Shown piece after piece: positions 1 through 5,111 of a stretch of DNA of 5,111 nt. Location of the stretch: the NCBI GenBank assembly GCA_022708005.1, contig JAKIZN010000146.1, positions 1 through 5,111 of the forward strand. The letters are read 5' to 3'. Origin of the DNA: Bacteroidota bacterium (GTDB taxonomy: Bacteria > Bacteroidota > Ignavibacteria > Kapaibacteriales > UBA2268). A model generated the notes under the pieces. It was not told the origin of the DNA. It did no database searches and worked only from the letters and a program-made list of their open reading frames with translations. A program made the position numbers and the translations under genes. The first letter of the stretch is position 1. Every line of letters begins with the position of its first letter.

Positions 1-1748
1 TATCCAAGACAGAAAACTTGTTGCAAGGTATGGAAGCGGTGCTCGCCGAGGCTTATAGAATGAAACAGTATGGCTTTACTAAATCGGAATTGGACAGAGC
101 AAAGCAGACACTTATAAAACACATGGAACAAGCACTCGCCGAAAAGGACAAGACTGAATCAGGCGATTACGCCGAAGAGTATTATCGAAACTTCTACGAA
201 GACGAAGGTATGCCGGGCATAGAACATGAATATGAGATATACCACGACTTTATGCCGGGTATTTCTTTGGACGAAGTAAATGACTACGCAAAAACTTTGG
301 TTTCCGACGACAATCGAGTTATCATGGTTAGCGCTCCCGATAAAGAAGGAGTAGTTGTGCCGACCGAGCAAGAATTTTTAGATGCTTATAATAAAGTTGC
401 TTCTACAAAATTCGACCCTTATATCGATGAATCTACTGACAAGCCTTTGATGGCAAAAATTCCCACACCGGGCAAAATAGTAGAAACCAAAGATACAAAG
501 AAATATGACATTGTAGAAATGAAGCTTTCTAACGGTGCAAGAGTAATCGTAAAGAAGACAGATTTCAAAAATGATGAAGTTCTTTTCAAAGCTTGGAGCA
601 AAGGCGGGACTTCACTGGCAAAAGACGAAGACTACTATTCAGCTACTCTTGCTGCAAGCATAGTTGACGAAGGTGGCGTATCAGAATTTAATGCCAATAC
701 ACTGCAAAAAATGCTCAGCGATAAAATAGCGGGCGTCTCGCCTTCGATTGGCGAGCTAACAGAAGGATTTGATGGTTCTTTCTCGCCAAAAGATGCTGAA
801 ACATTTTTCCAATTGCTTCATTTATATTTCACCGAACCGCGAAAAGACGCCGAAACATTCCAGGCGCTTATCTCTCGCAATAAAGAAGCAATTCGCAACT
901 CAAAGAGAAATCCAGAGTCATTTTTGCAAGATTCGATGTCGGCAATTATGTATGGCTACCACCCAAGATATATGCCAATGGTAGCAAGCAATTTGGACAA
1001 AGTGAATTTAGACAAAGCTTTTGAATTTTATAAAGATAGGTTTGCCGATGCAAGCGACTTCACATTTATTTTTGTTGGCGCTTTCGATATAAAAGAAATG
1101 AAAAAGTATATCGAGACTTATCTCGCTAGCTTACCTAACAAAAATCGCCAAGAGAATTGGAAAGATGTTGGAGTGAAATACGCTCAAGGACCTTTCACGA
1201 AAGAAGTTATAAAAGGTATCGAGCCAAAGAGTGCTATAAGATTAGTTATCAGCGATAAGTTTGATTATAAGTCTGAAAATATATTGCAACTTAGCGCTAT
1301 GACCGAAGTGTTTAATATTCGTTTGCGTGAAGTGATTCGCGAGGATAAGGGCGGAGTTTACGGCATTCGTGCTATGCAAAGAGTTAGCCAATTCCCCAAG
1401 CCAACTTATTCGCTTTACGTTGTATTCGGCACAAGTCCAGCACGAGTTGATGAACTTATCGCTGCGGCTAATAACGTTATGAATGAATTGCAAACGCAAG
1501 ACATAAGCGACGAGAATCTAACGAAAGTCAAAGAAATATTGAAGCGTGAATTTGAGACAAGTCAAAAAGAAAATCGCTATTGGTTAGGTCAAATTTATAA
1601 TTCTGACTTTAATAATTTGGACATAGCAAGGTTGCAGAAATACAACAGCAACGTTGATAAGCTCACAAAAGCCGACATAAAGGCAGCAGCTAAGAAATAT
1701 ATTCAACAAAATAAGATGATGAAATTTATCTTAAATCCAGAAGAATAG
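1..1748 (+). CDS. M16 family metallopeptidase, C-terminal part (5'-truncated by window edge)
   Basis: The reading frame is open from base 3 (first full codon TCC) to the TAG at 1746-1748, giving about 581 residues. No start is needed inside the window; the TTG at 18 and the ATG at 30 are internal. Large bacterial M16 proteins of this type (PqqL-like, roughly 900-950 residues) have two homologous halves: an N-terminal half with the zinc motif HxxEH and an inactive C-terminal half that closes the peptide-degrading chamber. Seen here are the end of the first half (HGFT/ELxRAK-like segment near 66-110), a linker near 360-480, then the second half starting at LSNGARVIVKK (525-557). No HxxEH occurs; the equivalent site near 651-680 reads AASIVDEGGVSEFN, as expected for an inactive half. 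The conserved M16 segment RLREVIREDKGGVYG lies at 1320-1364. By family it is probably exported to the periplasm or envelope, but the signal peptide would be outside the window. The M16 assignment is firm; substrate and exact subfamily are not. Confidence 0.9.
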   Translation, partial: SKTENLLQGMEAVLAEAYRMKQYGFTKSELDRAKQTLIKHMEQALAEKDKTESGDYAEEYYRNFYEDEGMPGIEHEYEIYHDFMPGISLDEVNDYAKTLVSDDNRVIMVSAPDKEGVVVPTEQEFLDAYNKVASTKFDPYIDESTDKPLMAKIPTPGKIVETKDTKKYDIVEMKLSNGARVIVKKTDFKNDEVLFKAWSKGGTSLAKDEDYYSATLAASIVDEGGVSEFNANTLQKMLSDKIAGVSPSIGELTEGFDGSFSPKDAETFFQLLHLYFTEPRKDAETFQALISRNKEAIRNSKRNPESFLQDSMSAIMYGYHPRYMPMVASNLDKVNLDKAFEFYKDRFADASDFTFIFVGAFDIKEMKKYIETYLASLPNKNRQENWKDVGVKYAQGPFTKEVIKGIEPKSAIRLVISDKFDYKSENILQLSAMTEVFNIRLREVIREDKGGVYGIRAMQRVSQFPKPTYSLYVVFGTSPARVDELIAAANNVMNELQTQDISDENLTKVKEILKREFETSQKENRYWLGQIYNSDFNNLDIARLQKYNSNVDKLTKADIKAAAKKYIQQNKMMKFILNPEE

Positions 1749-1773
1749 CCATATAGCTATCGCAAAATAGAAA

Positions 1774-1811
1774 GCGAGCTGTCCAACCAAATGGGCGGCT
1801 CGCCTTTTTTT
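1774..1811 (+). terminator. Intrinsic terminator of the M16 peptidase gene
   Basis: An 11-bp stem pairs GCGAGCTGTCC (1774-1784) with GGGCGGCTCGC (1793-1803), using two U-G wobbles, around the 8-nt loop AACCAAAT. One C and then seven T (1805-1811) follow. It starts 26 bases after the M16 stop codon. Its core, GCTGTCCA...AAATGGGCGGC, is shared with the minus-strand terminator at 4811-4850. Confidence 0.92.
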
Positions 1812-1867
1812 GTCTTGAATATGATTACGGGGTATTACAAGATTACCGGGATAAGAAAGGAAGAAAA
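1812..1867 (+). repeat. GATT-rich intergenic repeat, copy A (forward, most diverged)
   Basis: It begins GTCTTGAAT directly after the T-run of the M16 terminator. It aligns over its whole length, with one inserted T, to the reverse complement of copy C at 1961-2015, at about 40 of 55 positions by hand. The best-conserved part is 1841-1860, GATTACCGGGATAAGAAAGG, which matches copy C at 18 of 20 positions. It has no coding potential. Function unknown. Confidence 0.6.
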
Positions 1868-1884
1868 TGCCCGCTGCTTTTCAA

Positions 1885-1898
1885 ATGTCCAACACCTT
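1885..1898 (+). repeat. Solitary arm of the 33-bp hairpin element
   Basis: ATGTCCAACACCTT matches the left arm of the hairpin at 4557-4589 (ATGTCCTACACCTT) at 13 of 14 positions. It is followed by TTGTCTGAATCAGG, the start of repeat copy B, so it sits where a full hairpin sits relative to copy C. It looks like a decayed half-element. The match is short, so coincidence is possible, but the matching context makes that less likely. Confidence 0.5.
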
Positions 1899-1900
1899 TT

Positions 1901-1942
1901 GTCTGAATCAGGATTTTCATGATTAAAAGATTAGCAAGATTA
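1901..1942 (+). repeat. GATT-rich intergenic repeat, copy B (forward)
   Basis: It starts GTCTGAATCAGGAT, which is perfectly inverted at 2002-2015 in copy C. After that, GATT recurs at 1912, 1921, 1929 and 1938, a period of 8 to 9 bases. The alignment to copy C stays good for about 40 bases (TCA, GATTA, GATTA and GAT blocks kept in register). With copy C it forms an imperfect palindrome around the spacer 1943-1960. Confidence 0.7.
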
Positions 1943-1960
1943 TTTTCGCCTGTTATTCAC

Positions 1961-2015
1961 TTTTATCCCTTTCTTATCCAGATAATCATATAATCCTGAG
2001 CATCCTGATTCAGAC
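1961..2015 (-). repeat. GATT-rich intergenic repeat, copy C (reverse)
   Basis: Read on the minus strand it begins GTCTGAATCAGGAT (2015-2002) and ends GGATAAGAAAGGGATAAAA (1979-1961). Its first ~40 bases match copy B and its whole length matches copy A, so it links the two. On the minus strand it lies 9 bases downstream of the full hairpin at 2025-2057, with a T-rich junction. Confidence 0.7.
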
Positions 2016-2024
2016 AGTAAAAAT

Positions 2025-2057
2025 AGATGTCCTACACCTCGAAGGTATAGGACATCT
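2025..2057 (-). repeat. 33-bp hairpin element, copy 1; possible terminator of the phosphate permease gene
   Basis: Arms 2025-2039 (AGATGTCCTACACCT) and 2043-2057 pair over 15 bp with a single C/A mismatch (2035 with 2047), around a 3-nt loop. Its reverse complement matches the hairpin at 4557-4589 at 32 of 33 bases, so the two copies are in opposite orientation. On the minus strand the stem is followed by ATTTTTA and lies 48 bases after the permease stop, so it could act as that gene's intrinsic terminator; no better candidate is visible. The repeat is certain; the terminator role is inference. Confidence 0.8.
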
Positions 2058-2105
2058 GGAAATATAAGGACTTAGCCGAACGGTCTCTCTTTATAAGCCT
2101 GCCTT

Positions 2106-4337
2106 CTACTTAGCAAAGAACTTTTTCATTGCCTGACCGCATTTCATAGAATTTAACACTAATCGCTCACAGTAATCCATAAAGCTCAAATAGAGCAAAT
2201 TCTGCCATGAAGATGACTTCTGCGCTATCATTCTTCGAGCTTGATTAGTCTTGTATTTATCCATTACATCTTTCATAGCTTCGAATCGGGCATCAATAAA
2301 TTCATTGAAATATTCCCTATCCATCACGCAATTAGCAAGCGAACTTAAATTGCTGCAAGCCATGCTCGAAACTTCGCCTATTTCGTCTAACTGCTCGCTT
2401 GTGAGCAACATGTGATTGTTATCGAAATAGTCAAAAGTCTGTATGCTCAGCCTTCTGCCCAATGACGAAAGAACGTTGAGATAGCCAATTAAATCGGTAA
2501 AAGAATGAGCCCGAGATATTTCTAACTCATTGAATTTCTTGATAGATTTGGCGACGTAAGAGATAATAGTATCCGAATTTTTAGGCAATAACTTGCTTTC
2601 CTGCTTGGTTGTGCGAAGGAACTTTAAGTCGCCCCTGATAATTCCATCGCTACAGTTAGAAATCAAGTTCGATATAGCATGAATATGCTTGCTAACTCCC
2701 TCAACGATATTATCAAATAGTTCATCTTTGCTAACGTGGTGCTTCAGAGTCAGTTTTTCTTTTTCCTCAAATTCGCGTTCTCTCTTTCGATGCGTCAAAG
2801 TTGAGCGAAAGACTAAAAACATAGCTAATGCTATCATTGCAGCCATACCAGCAAAGCTAAAATGCCAAATAATAAAGGCTATAGTGCCAACTATAAGCGA
2901 TGCCATAAAAGCGGTAACAAACCATCCACCGATAACCGTAAGAACGCCCGATACTCTATAAACAGCCGTGTCGCGACCCCAAGCCCTGTCCGAAAAAGCA
3001 GTTGCCATCGCAACTATGAAAGTAACATAAGTTGTGGAAAGTGGTAATTTAAGCGATGTTCCGAATGAAATTAACGCTGCGGCAACTACTAAATTAATAC
3101 TTGCTCTTATAAGGTCGAAAGCCGGCGGCGGTACCTTGTCATTGTCCCAACTTGGCATTTTGGATTTATCGAATCTTGATGACACGAATCGTTTTACTGG
3201 TTCGGGAGTAATTTTTTGAACGCCATCGAAAAAAGTAATAACAGAACGAACAAGCCCACGAGAAATAGCAAAACTTTGGAACCGCTCAACTTCTTCTTCT
3301 TGACTGCCAAGCCCAACGGAGGTTTTTGTTACAGTCCTTGACTTTTTTGAAAGGTAAAGTATAACGACCATAAGAAAGCCCGCAGCGAGCAGGACAAGCG
3401 TATTTGCTTTATATGGATCGTTCAGCGGTGCCATAGTAATTTCAAATGGCGTTGCTGACGCACCCGCGGTAGCATAAGCACTTATTGCCGCCAATGGAGC
3501 TCCCAAAAAGTTCACTAAGTCGTTTGCCGCAAAAGACATAGCAAGCGAAAAAGTGCCCATCAGCACAATTCCTTTCAAAACATTGATTTTGGTGAAATTT
3601 ATAACTAAATGGAGCACCACGCTCCAAAACACAAACGACGCTAGCATTATTTCAGAAGTGTAATTCTTTATTATATTAGCCCACTCAGCACTAATAAATG
3701 AAGCGCCATTAACTCCTTTCATTAAAATAAAATACAAAATCAATGTAATAGCAAGGCTACACCAAATGCCACCCCAGCGCTTAAATCTCGCTGCATAATC
3801 AAATGTAAAAAGCAGCCTACTTAAGTATTGGATAATAGCACCAAAAAGGAACGAAAGGACTATTGAAAGTACTATCGCTGTGGCAAAAGTTAGAACTTTC
3901 GCTGTGTTAATATATTGGTCGAGATCAGCAACATTGCCGCCCATCTCGGAAATTTTCAAAAGGGAAACCACAGTGCCGCCGCCAACCAAGCCAAAAATCA
4001 GAGATAAAGTCGTCGAGGTCGGCAGTCCGAAAGTATTAAATAAGTCCAAAAGTATTAAATCGCCGATGGCGTAGGCAAGAAATATTATGATTATTTCTTG
4101 GAAGTGGAACATTTCAGGATGCACAATGCCTTTTCGAGCCACCTCCATCATACCGCTTGAAAATGTTACCCCGACAATTATTCCTATCGCAGCAACTATT
4201 AGAACCGTCTTAAAAGGAGCTGCTTTGGAGCCAACAGCCGGTCCGAGGAAATTTGTTGCGTCGTTTGCCACGCCTACCCAAATATTAGAAATGGCAAGCA
4301 AAAGAAGTGCAATTATTACAAATAAATAGATGTCCAT
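2106..4337 (-). CDS. PiT-family inorganic phosphate permease with C-terminal PhoU-like domain
   Basis: This 743-residue inner-membrane protein belongs to the PiT/PHO4 family, which imports inorganic phosphate with H+ or Na+. The two family repeats are clear: ANDATNFLGPAVGSKA at residues 24-39 and ANDLVNFLGAP at 271-281. Each is followed by a paired LPxSTT motif (LPTSTT 105-110, LPLSTT 431-436). About 12-14 hydrophobic segments span residues 3-330 and 409-510, separated by a charged cytoplasmic loop at ~331-408. Residues ~515-743 are soluble, charged and helical, resembling the PhoU/DUF47 domains that in other bacteria are separate partners of Pit proteins; here the domain is fused. The ATG at 4335-4337 is the only plausible start: an in-frame TAG lies 21 codons upstream (4401-4403) with no ATG, GTG or TTG between. 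No Shine-Dalgarno precedes it. The gene is single, convergent with the M16 gene, and has its own promoter. No phosphate-regulon box was recognised. Transport role is firm; the coupling ion is not determined. Confidence 0.95.
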   Translation of the reverse strand: MDIYLFVIIALLLLAISNIWVGVANDATNFLGPAVGSKAAPFKTVLIVAAIGIIVGVTFSSGMMEVARKGIVHPEMFHFQEIIIIFLAYAIGDLILLDLFNTFGLPTSTTLSLIFGLVGGGTVVSLLKISEMGGNVADLDQYINTAKVLTFATAIVLSIVLSFLFGAIIQYLSRLLFTFDYAARFKRWGGIWCSLAITLILYFILMKGVNGASFISAEWANIIKNYTSEIMLASFVFWSVVLHLVINFTKINVLKGIVLMGTFSLAMSFAANDLVNFLGAPLAAISAYATAGASATPFEITMAPLNDPYKANTLVLLAAGFLMVVILYLSKKSRTVTKTSVGLGSQEEEVERFQSFAISRGLVRSVITFFDGVQKITPEPVKRFVSSRFDKSKMPSWDNDKVPPPAFDLIRASINLVVAAALISFGTSLKLPLSTTYVTFIVAMATAFSDRAWGRDTAVYRVSGVLTVIGGWFVTAFMASLIVGTIAFIIWHFSFAGMAAMIALAMFLVFRSTLTHRKREREFEEKEKLTLKHHVSKDELFDNIVEGVSKHIHAISNLISNCSDGIIRGDLKFLRTTKQESKLLPKNSDTIISYVAKSIKKFNELEISRAHSFTDLIGYLNVLSSLGRRLSIQTFDYFDNNHMLLTSEQLDEIGEVSSMACSNLSSLANCVMDREYFNEFIDARFEAMKDVMDKYKTNQARRMIAQKSSSWQNLLYLSFMDYCERLVLNSMKCGQAMKKFFAK

Positions 4338-4437
4338 AAGTAGAGTAAATAGTGAAACAAAGTTCGCATTAACTGATGCCCATACTTTTTTTGCTGTTTC
4401 CTACAATAGTTTTTAAAATTAAACACAATTTCAATTA

Positions 4438-4469
4438 CAAAGTTAGTTTTGTTTTGCTGAAAATTCAAA
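4438..4469 (-). promoter_or_regulatory. Bacteroidota-type promoter of the phosphate permease
   Basis: On the minus strand TTTG (4469-4466) is followed after exactly 20 bases by TAACTTTG (4445-4438). This matches the known Bacteroides consensus TTTG, 19-21 bases, TAnnTTTG. Transcription would start near 4430, giving a leader of about 95 nt rich in A and T and without a Shine-Dalgarno site. It is a sequence match only, but spacing and both boxes are ideal and it is correctly placed upstream of the only downstream gene. Confidence 0.7.
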
Positions 4470-4556
4470 ATAAATATTCTATTTGCTAAAAATAATACAA
4501 AGTAATCTCAGATAATTCAATAGAAACTCTACCGGACTGCGTATCCGCTGTCCTCC

Positions 4557-4589
4557 AGATGTCCTACACCTTCGAGGTGTAGGACATCT
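4557..4589 (+). repeat. 33-bp hairpin element, copy 2 (perfect palindrome)
   Basis: AGATGTCCTACACCT (4557-4571) and its exact complement (4575-4589) form a perfect 15-bp stem around the loop TCG. It is the inverted partner of the hairpin at 2025-2057 (32 of 33 bases in reverse complement). Neither strand has a T-run directly after it, so a terminator role is not supported for this copy. It lies about 90 bp upstream of the permease promoter. Confidence 0.85.
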
Positions 4590-4606
4590 TAAAACCAAAT
4601 TGTAAC

Positions 4607-4621
4607 GAACCCAAAGGGTTC
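4607..4621. repeat. Short palindrome GAACCC-AAA-GGGTTC
   Basis: A perfect 6-bp stem around loop AAA. It lies two bases before the ATGTTTGTAG motif that opens the next element and is the first of the small 3-nt-loop hairpins in this cluster. Confidence 0.65.
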
Positions 4622-4623
4622 AA

Positions 4624-4742
4624 ATGTTTGTAGTAATGAATAATCGGCGGTTTATACGACTCCGTAGGAGTCGCATTGGTTTAACATTATACGACTCCGT
4701 AGGAGTCGCATTGGTTTATGCAATCTCATTTTCTACAAACAT
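4624..4742. repeat. 119-bp MITE-like unit with 10-bp terminal inverted repeats
   Basis: ATGTTTGTAG (4624-4633) is exactly inverted as CTACAAACAT (4733-4742). The unit is flanked on both sides by CAA (4621-4623 and 4743-4745), which could be a 3-bp target duplication or chance. Its interior carries two copies of a 32-bp repeat, each with a strong palindrome. It encodes nothing. It may be a small non-autonomous mobile element or a REP-like cluster; no transposase is present in the window to support either. Confidence 0.5.
4652..4718 (+). repeat. Two perfect 32-bp direct repeats, period 35, each with a 17-bp hairpin
   Basis: 4652-4683 and 4687-4718 are identical over 32 bases and separated by ACA. 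Each contains CGACTCCGTAGGAGTCG (4657-4673 and 4692-4708), a 7-bp stem around loop GTA, followed by GCATTGGTTTA. The lack of any mismatch implies recent duplication or ongoing homogenisation. Confidence 0.9.
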
Positions 4743-4744
4743 CA

Positions 4745-4759
4745 AATCCCTTCGGGATT
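4745..4759. repeat. Short palindrome AATCCC-TTC-GGGATT
   Basis: A perfect 6-bp stem around loop TTC, just outside the right end of the 119-bp unit. With 4607-4621 it places a small hairpin at each outer edge of that unit, though the two hairpins differ in sequence. Confidence 0.65.
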
Positions 4760-4784
4760 AAATCCAAAATAATCCAATACGCTA

Positions 4785-4794
4785 GCTCGCGAGC
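4785..4794. repeat. Perfect 10-bp palindrome GCTCGCGAGC
   Basis: A self-complementary 10-mer in an otherwise AT-rich stretch, at the right end of the palindrome cluster and about 16 bases beyond the T-run of the minus-strand terminator. It could be a protein-binding site or another member of the cluster. Alone it is weak evidence. Confidence 0.4.
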
Positions 4795-4810
4795 ATTCGC
4801 TAATTCCCAT

Positions 4811-4850
4811 AAAAAAAAGCTGCCCATTTATAATTAATGGACAGCCTTTT
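4811..4850 (-). terminator. Intrinsic terminator of the downstream minus-strand gene
   Basis: On the minus strand AAAAGGCTGTCCATT (4850-4836) pairs with AATGGGCAGCTTTT (4828-4815 and the adjacent base) around the 7-nt loop AATTATA, about 15 bp including two wobbles. The transcript then runs into U (A-run 4811-4818 on the plus strand). It starts 22 bases after the stop codon at 4872. It could also work weakly on the plus strand, where only four T follow the stem. Confidence 0.92.
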
Positions 4851-4871
4851 CTATTTGCGTAAGAATAGCAG

Positions 4872-5111
4872 TTATTCTTTCACTTCTTCCTCAGATGCTT
4901 CAGGTGCTTCGCTTGGCGTTTCTGTCGCTTCACTCGGCACTTCTGCAGGCGACTCGATCGCGTCGGGTGCGTCAGCAACTACTTCGTCGGCAACTTCCGC
5001 TTTAATAGGCGATAAATCAGCTGGATATTCATAAGTGAACAACTCTTGCTCATCATCGGTGCTCGGGTTGTAAGCTGGAAGATCTTCGGGCGATATTTCG
5101 CCTTTGGAATA
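4872..5111 (-). CDS. Hypothetical protein, C-terminal fragment with acidic Glu/Ala/Pro tail (truncated by window edge)
   Basis: The minus-strand frame is open from the window edge (first codon TAT at 5111) to the TAA at 4872-4874, giving 79 residues with no start codon in the window. The first ~37 residues look like the end of an ordinary domain (..SPEDLPAYNPSTDDEQ.., then FTYEYPADLSPI). The last ~43 are low-complexity and strongly acidic, about 12 Glu and 3 Asp with many Ala and Pro and a repeated PSEA, ending EEEVKE. Such tails are usually disordered. Regular codon use and a terminator 22 bases after the stop support a real gene. I do not recognise the family; no membrane segment or catalytic motif is visible. 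The gene is a separate transcription unit from the permease. Confidence 0.75.
   Translation of the reverse strand, partial: YSKGEISPEDLPAYNPSTDDEQELFTYEYPADLSPIKAEVADEVVADAPDAIESPAEVPSEATETPSEAPEASEEEVKE

Larger units (their letters stand above)
1749..2105. other. Gene-free spacer between convergent genes, filled with repeats
   Basis: This 357-bp spacer separates the stop codons of the M16 gene (plus) and the phosphate permease (minus). I see no plausible small gene in it. From left to right it contains the M16 terminator, three diverged copies of a GATT-rich repeat (two forward, one reverse), a lone arm of a hairpin element, and one full 33-bp hairpin. The last stretch, 2058-2105, next to the permease stop, shows no recognisable structure. 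Confidence 0.8.
4338..4871. other. Gene-free region: permease leader and promoter, then a palindrome-rich cluster
   Basis: About 530 bp separate the permease start from the stop of the next minus-strand gene. The part 4338-4520 is very AT-rich and holds the leader and promoter of the permease. 4521-4556 is unremarkable. 4557-4794 is a dense cluster of palindromes and repeats listed separately, and 4811-4850 is a terminator. A serine/alanine-rich plus-strand frame starting at 4837 is the antisense shadow of the acidic gene at 4872-5111. Confidence 0.8.

Noticed and set aside
159..1499. Short open frames, minus strand and alternative plus frame, inside the M16 gene
   Set aside because: They overlap a firmly assigned protease frame and show no family resemblance.
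1..1748. Second HxxEH zinc site in the M16 fragment
   Set aside because: No HxxEH or inverted variant is present; the corresponding position is degenerate, as expected for the inactive C-terminal half.
2689..4329. Several plus-strand open frames of 60-90 codons inside the permease
   Set aside because: They are shadows of the strongly supported permease gene, with no recognisable domains or start signals.
4557..4589. Perfect hairpin as an intrinsic terminator
   Set aside because: No T-run follows on either strand and no gene ends near it.
4652..4718. CRISPR-like direct repeats
   Set aside because: There are only two repeats with a 3-base separator, so no spacers, and no cas genes are present.
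4837..5034. Plus-strand open frame rich in Ser and Ala
   Set aside because: It is antisense to the acidic Glu/Ala/Pro gene at 4872-5111, overlaps the minus-strand terminator at its start, and its low complexity is the mirror of that tail.

Overview
The window looks like a chromosomal segment of an AT-rich member of the Bacteroidota/Chlorobiota/Ignavibacteriota group. Three things support this: the large two-half M16 protease type, a 743-residue phosphate permease with a PhoU-like tail, and a Bacteroides-type promoter (TTTG, 20-bp spacer, TAACTTTG) in front of a gene with no Shine-Dalgarno sequence. The placement is inference; there is no rRNA or other marker gene here.

Layout. (1) 1-1748, plus strand: the C-terminal ~581 residues of an M16 zinc-protease-family protein whose catalytic half lies upstream of the window. 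It ends in a strong intrinsic terminator (1774-1811). (2) 1749-2105: a gene-free spacer between convergent genes. It holds three diverged copies of a GATT-rich repeat that begins GTCTGAATCAGGAT, a lone hairpin arm, and a complete 33-bp hairpin element. Together they form a large imperfect palindrome. (3) 2106-4337, minus strand: a PiT-family inorganic phosphate permease with a C-terminal PhoU-like helical domain. (4) 4338-4871: a ~530-bp gene-free region with the permease promoter and leader, a second copy of the 33-bp hairpin in the opposite orientation, a cluster of short palindromes including a 119-bp MITE-like unit with two 32-bp direct repeats, and a minus-strand terminator. (5) 4872-5111, minus strand: the C-terminal 79 residues of an unrecognised protein with an acidic Glu/Ala/Pro-rich tail.

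The three genes show no functional link. The protease and permease are convergent, and the permease and the third gene are separate minus-strand transcription units divided by a terminator and the repeat cluster. The most unusual content is the intergenic DNA. Two nearly identical 33-bp hairpins lie in inverted orientation on either side of the permease, and hairpin/T-run/GTCT(T)GAAT modules recur downstream of genes. I see no defence system, CRISPR array, phage gene, transposase or RNA gene in the window.
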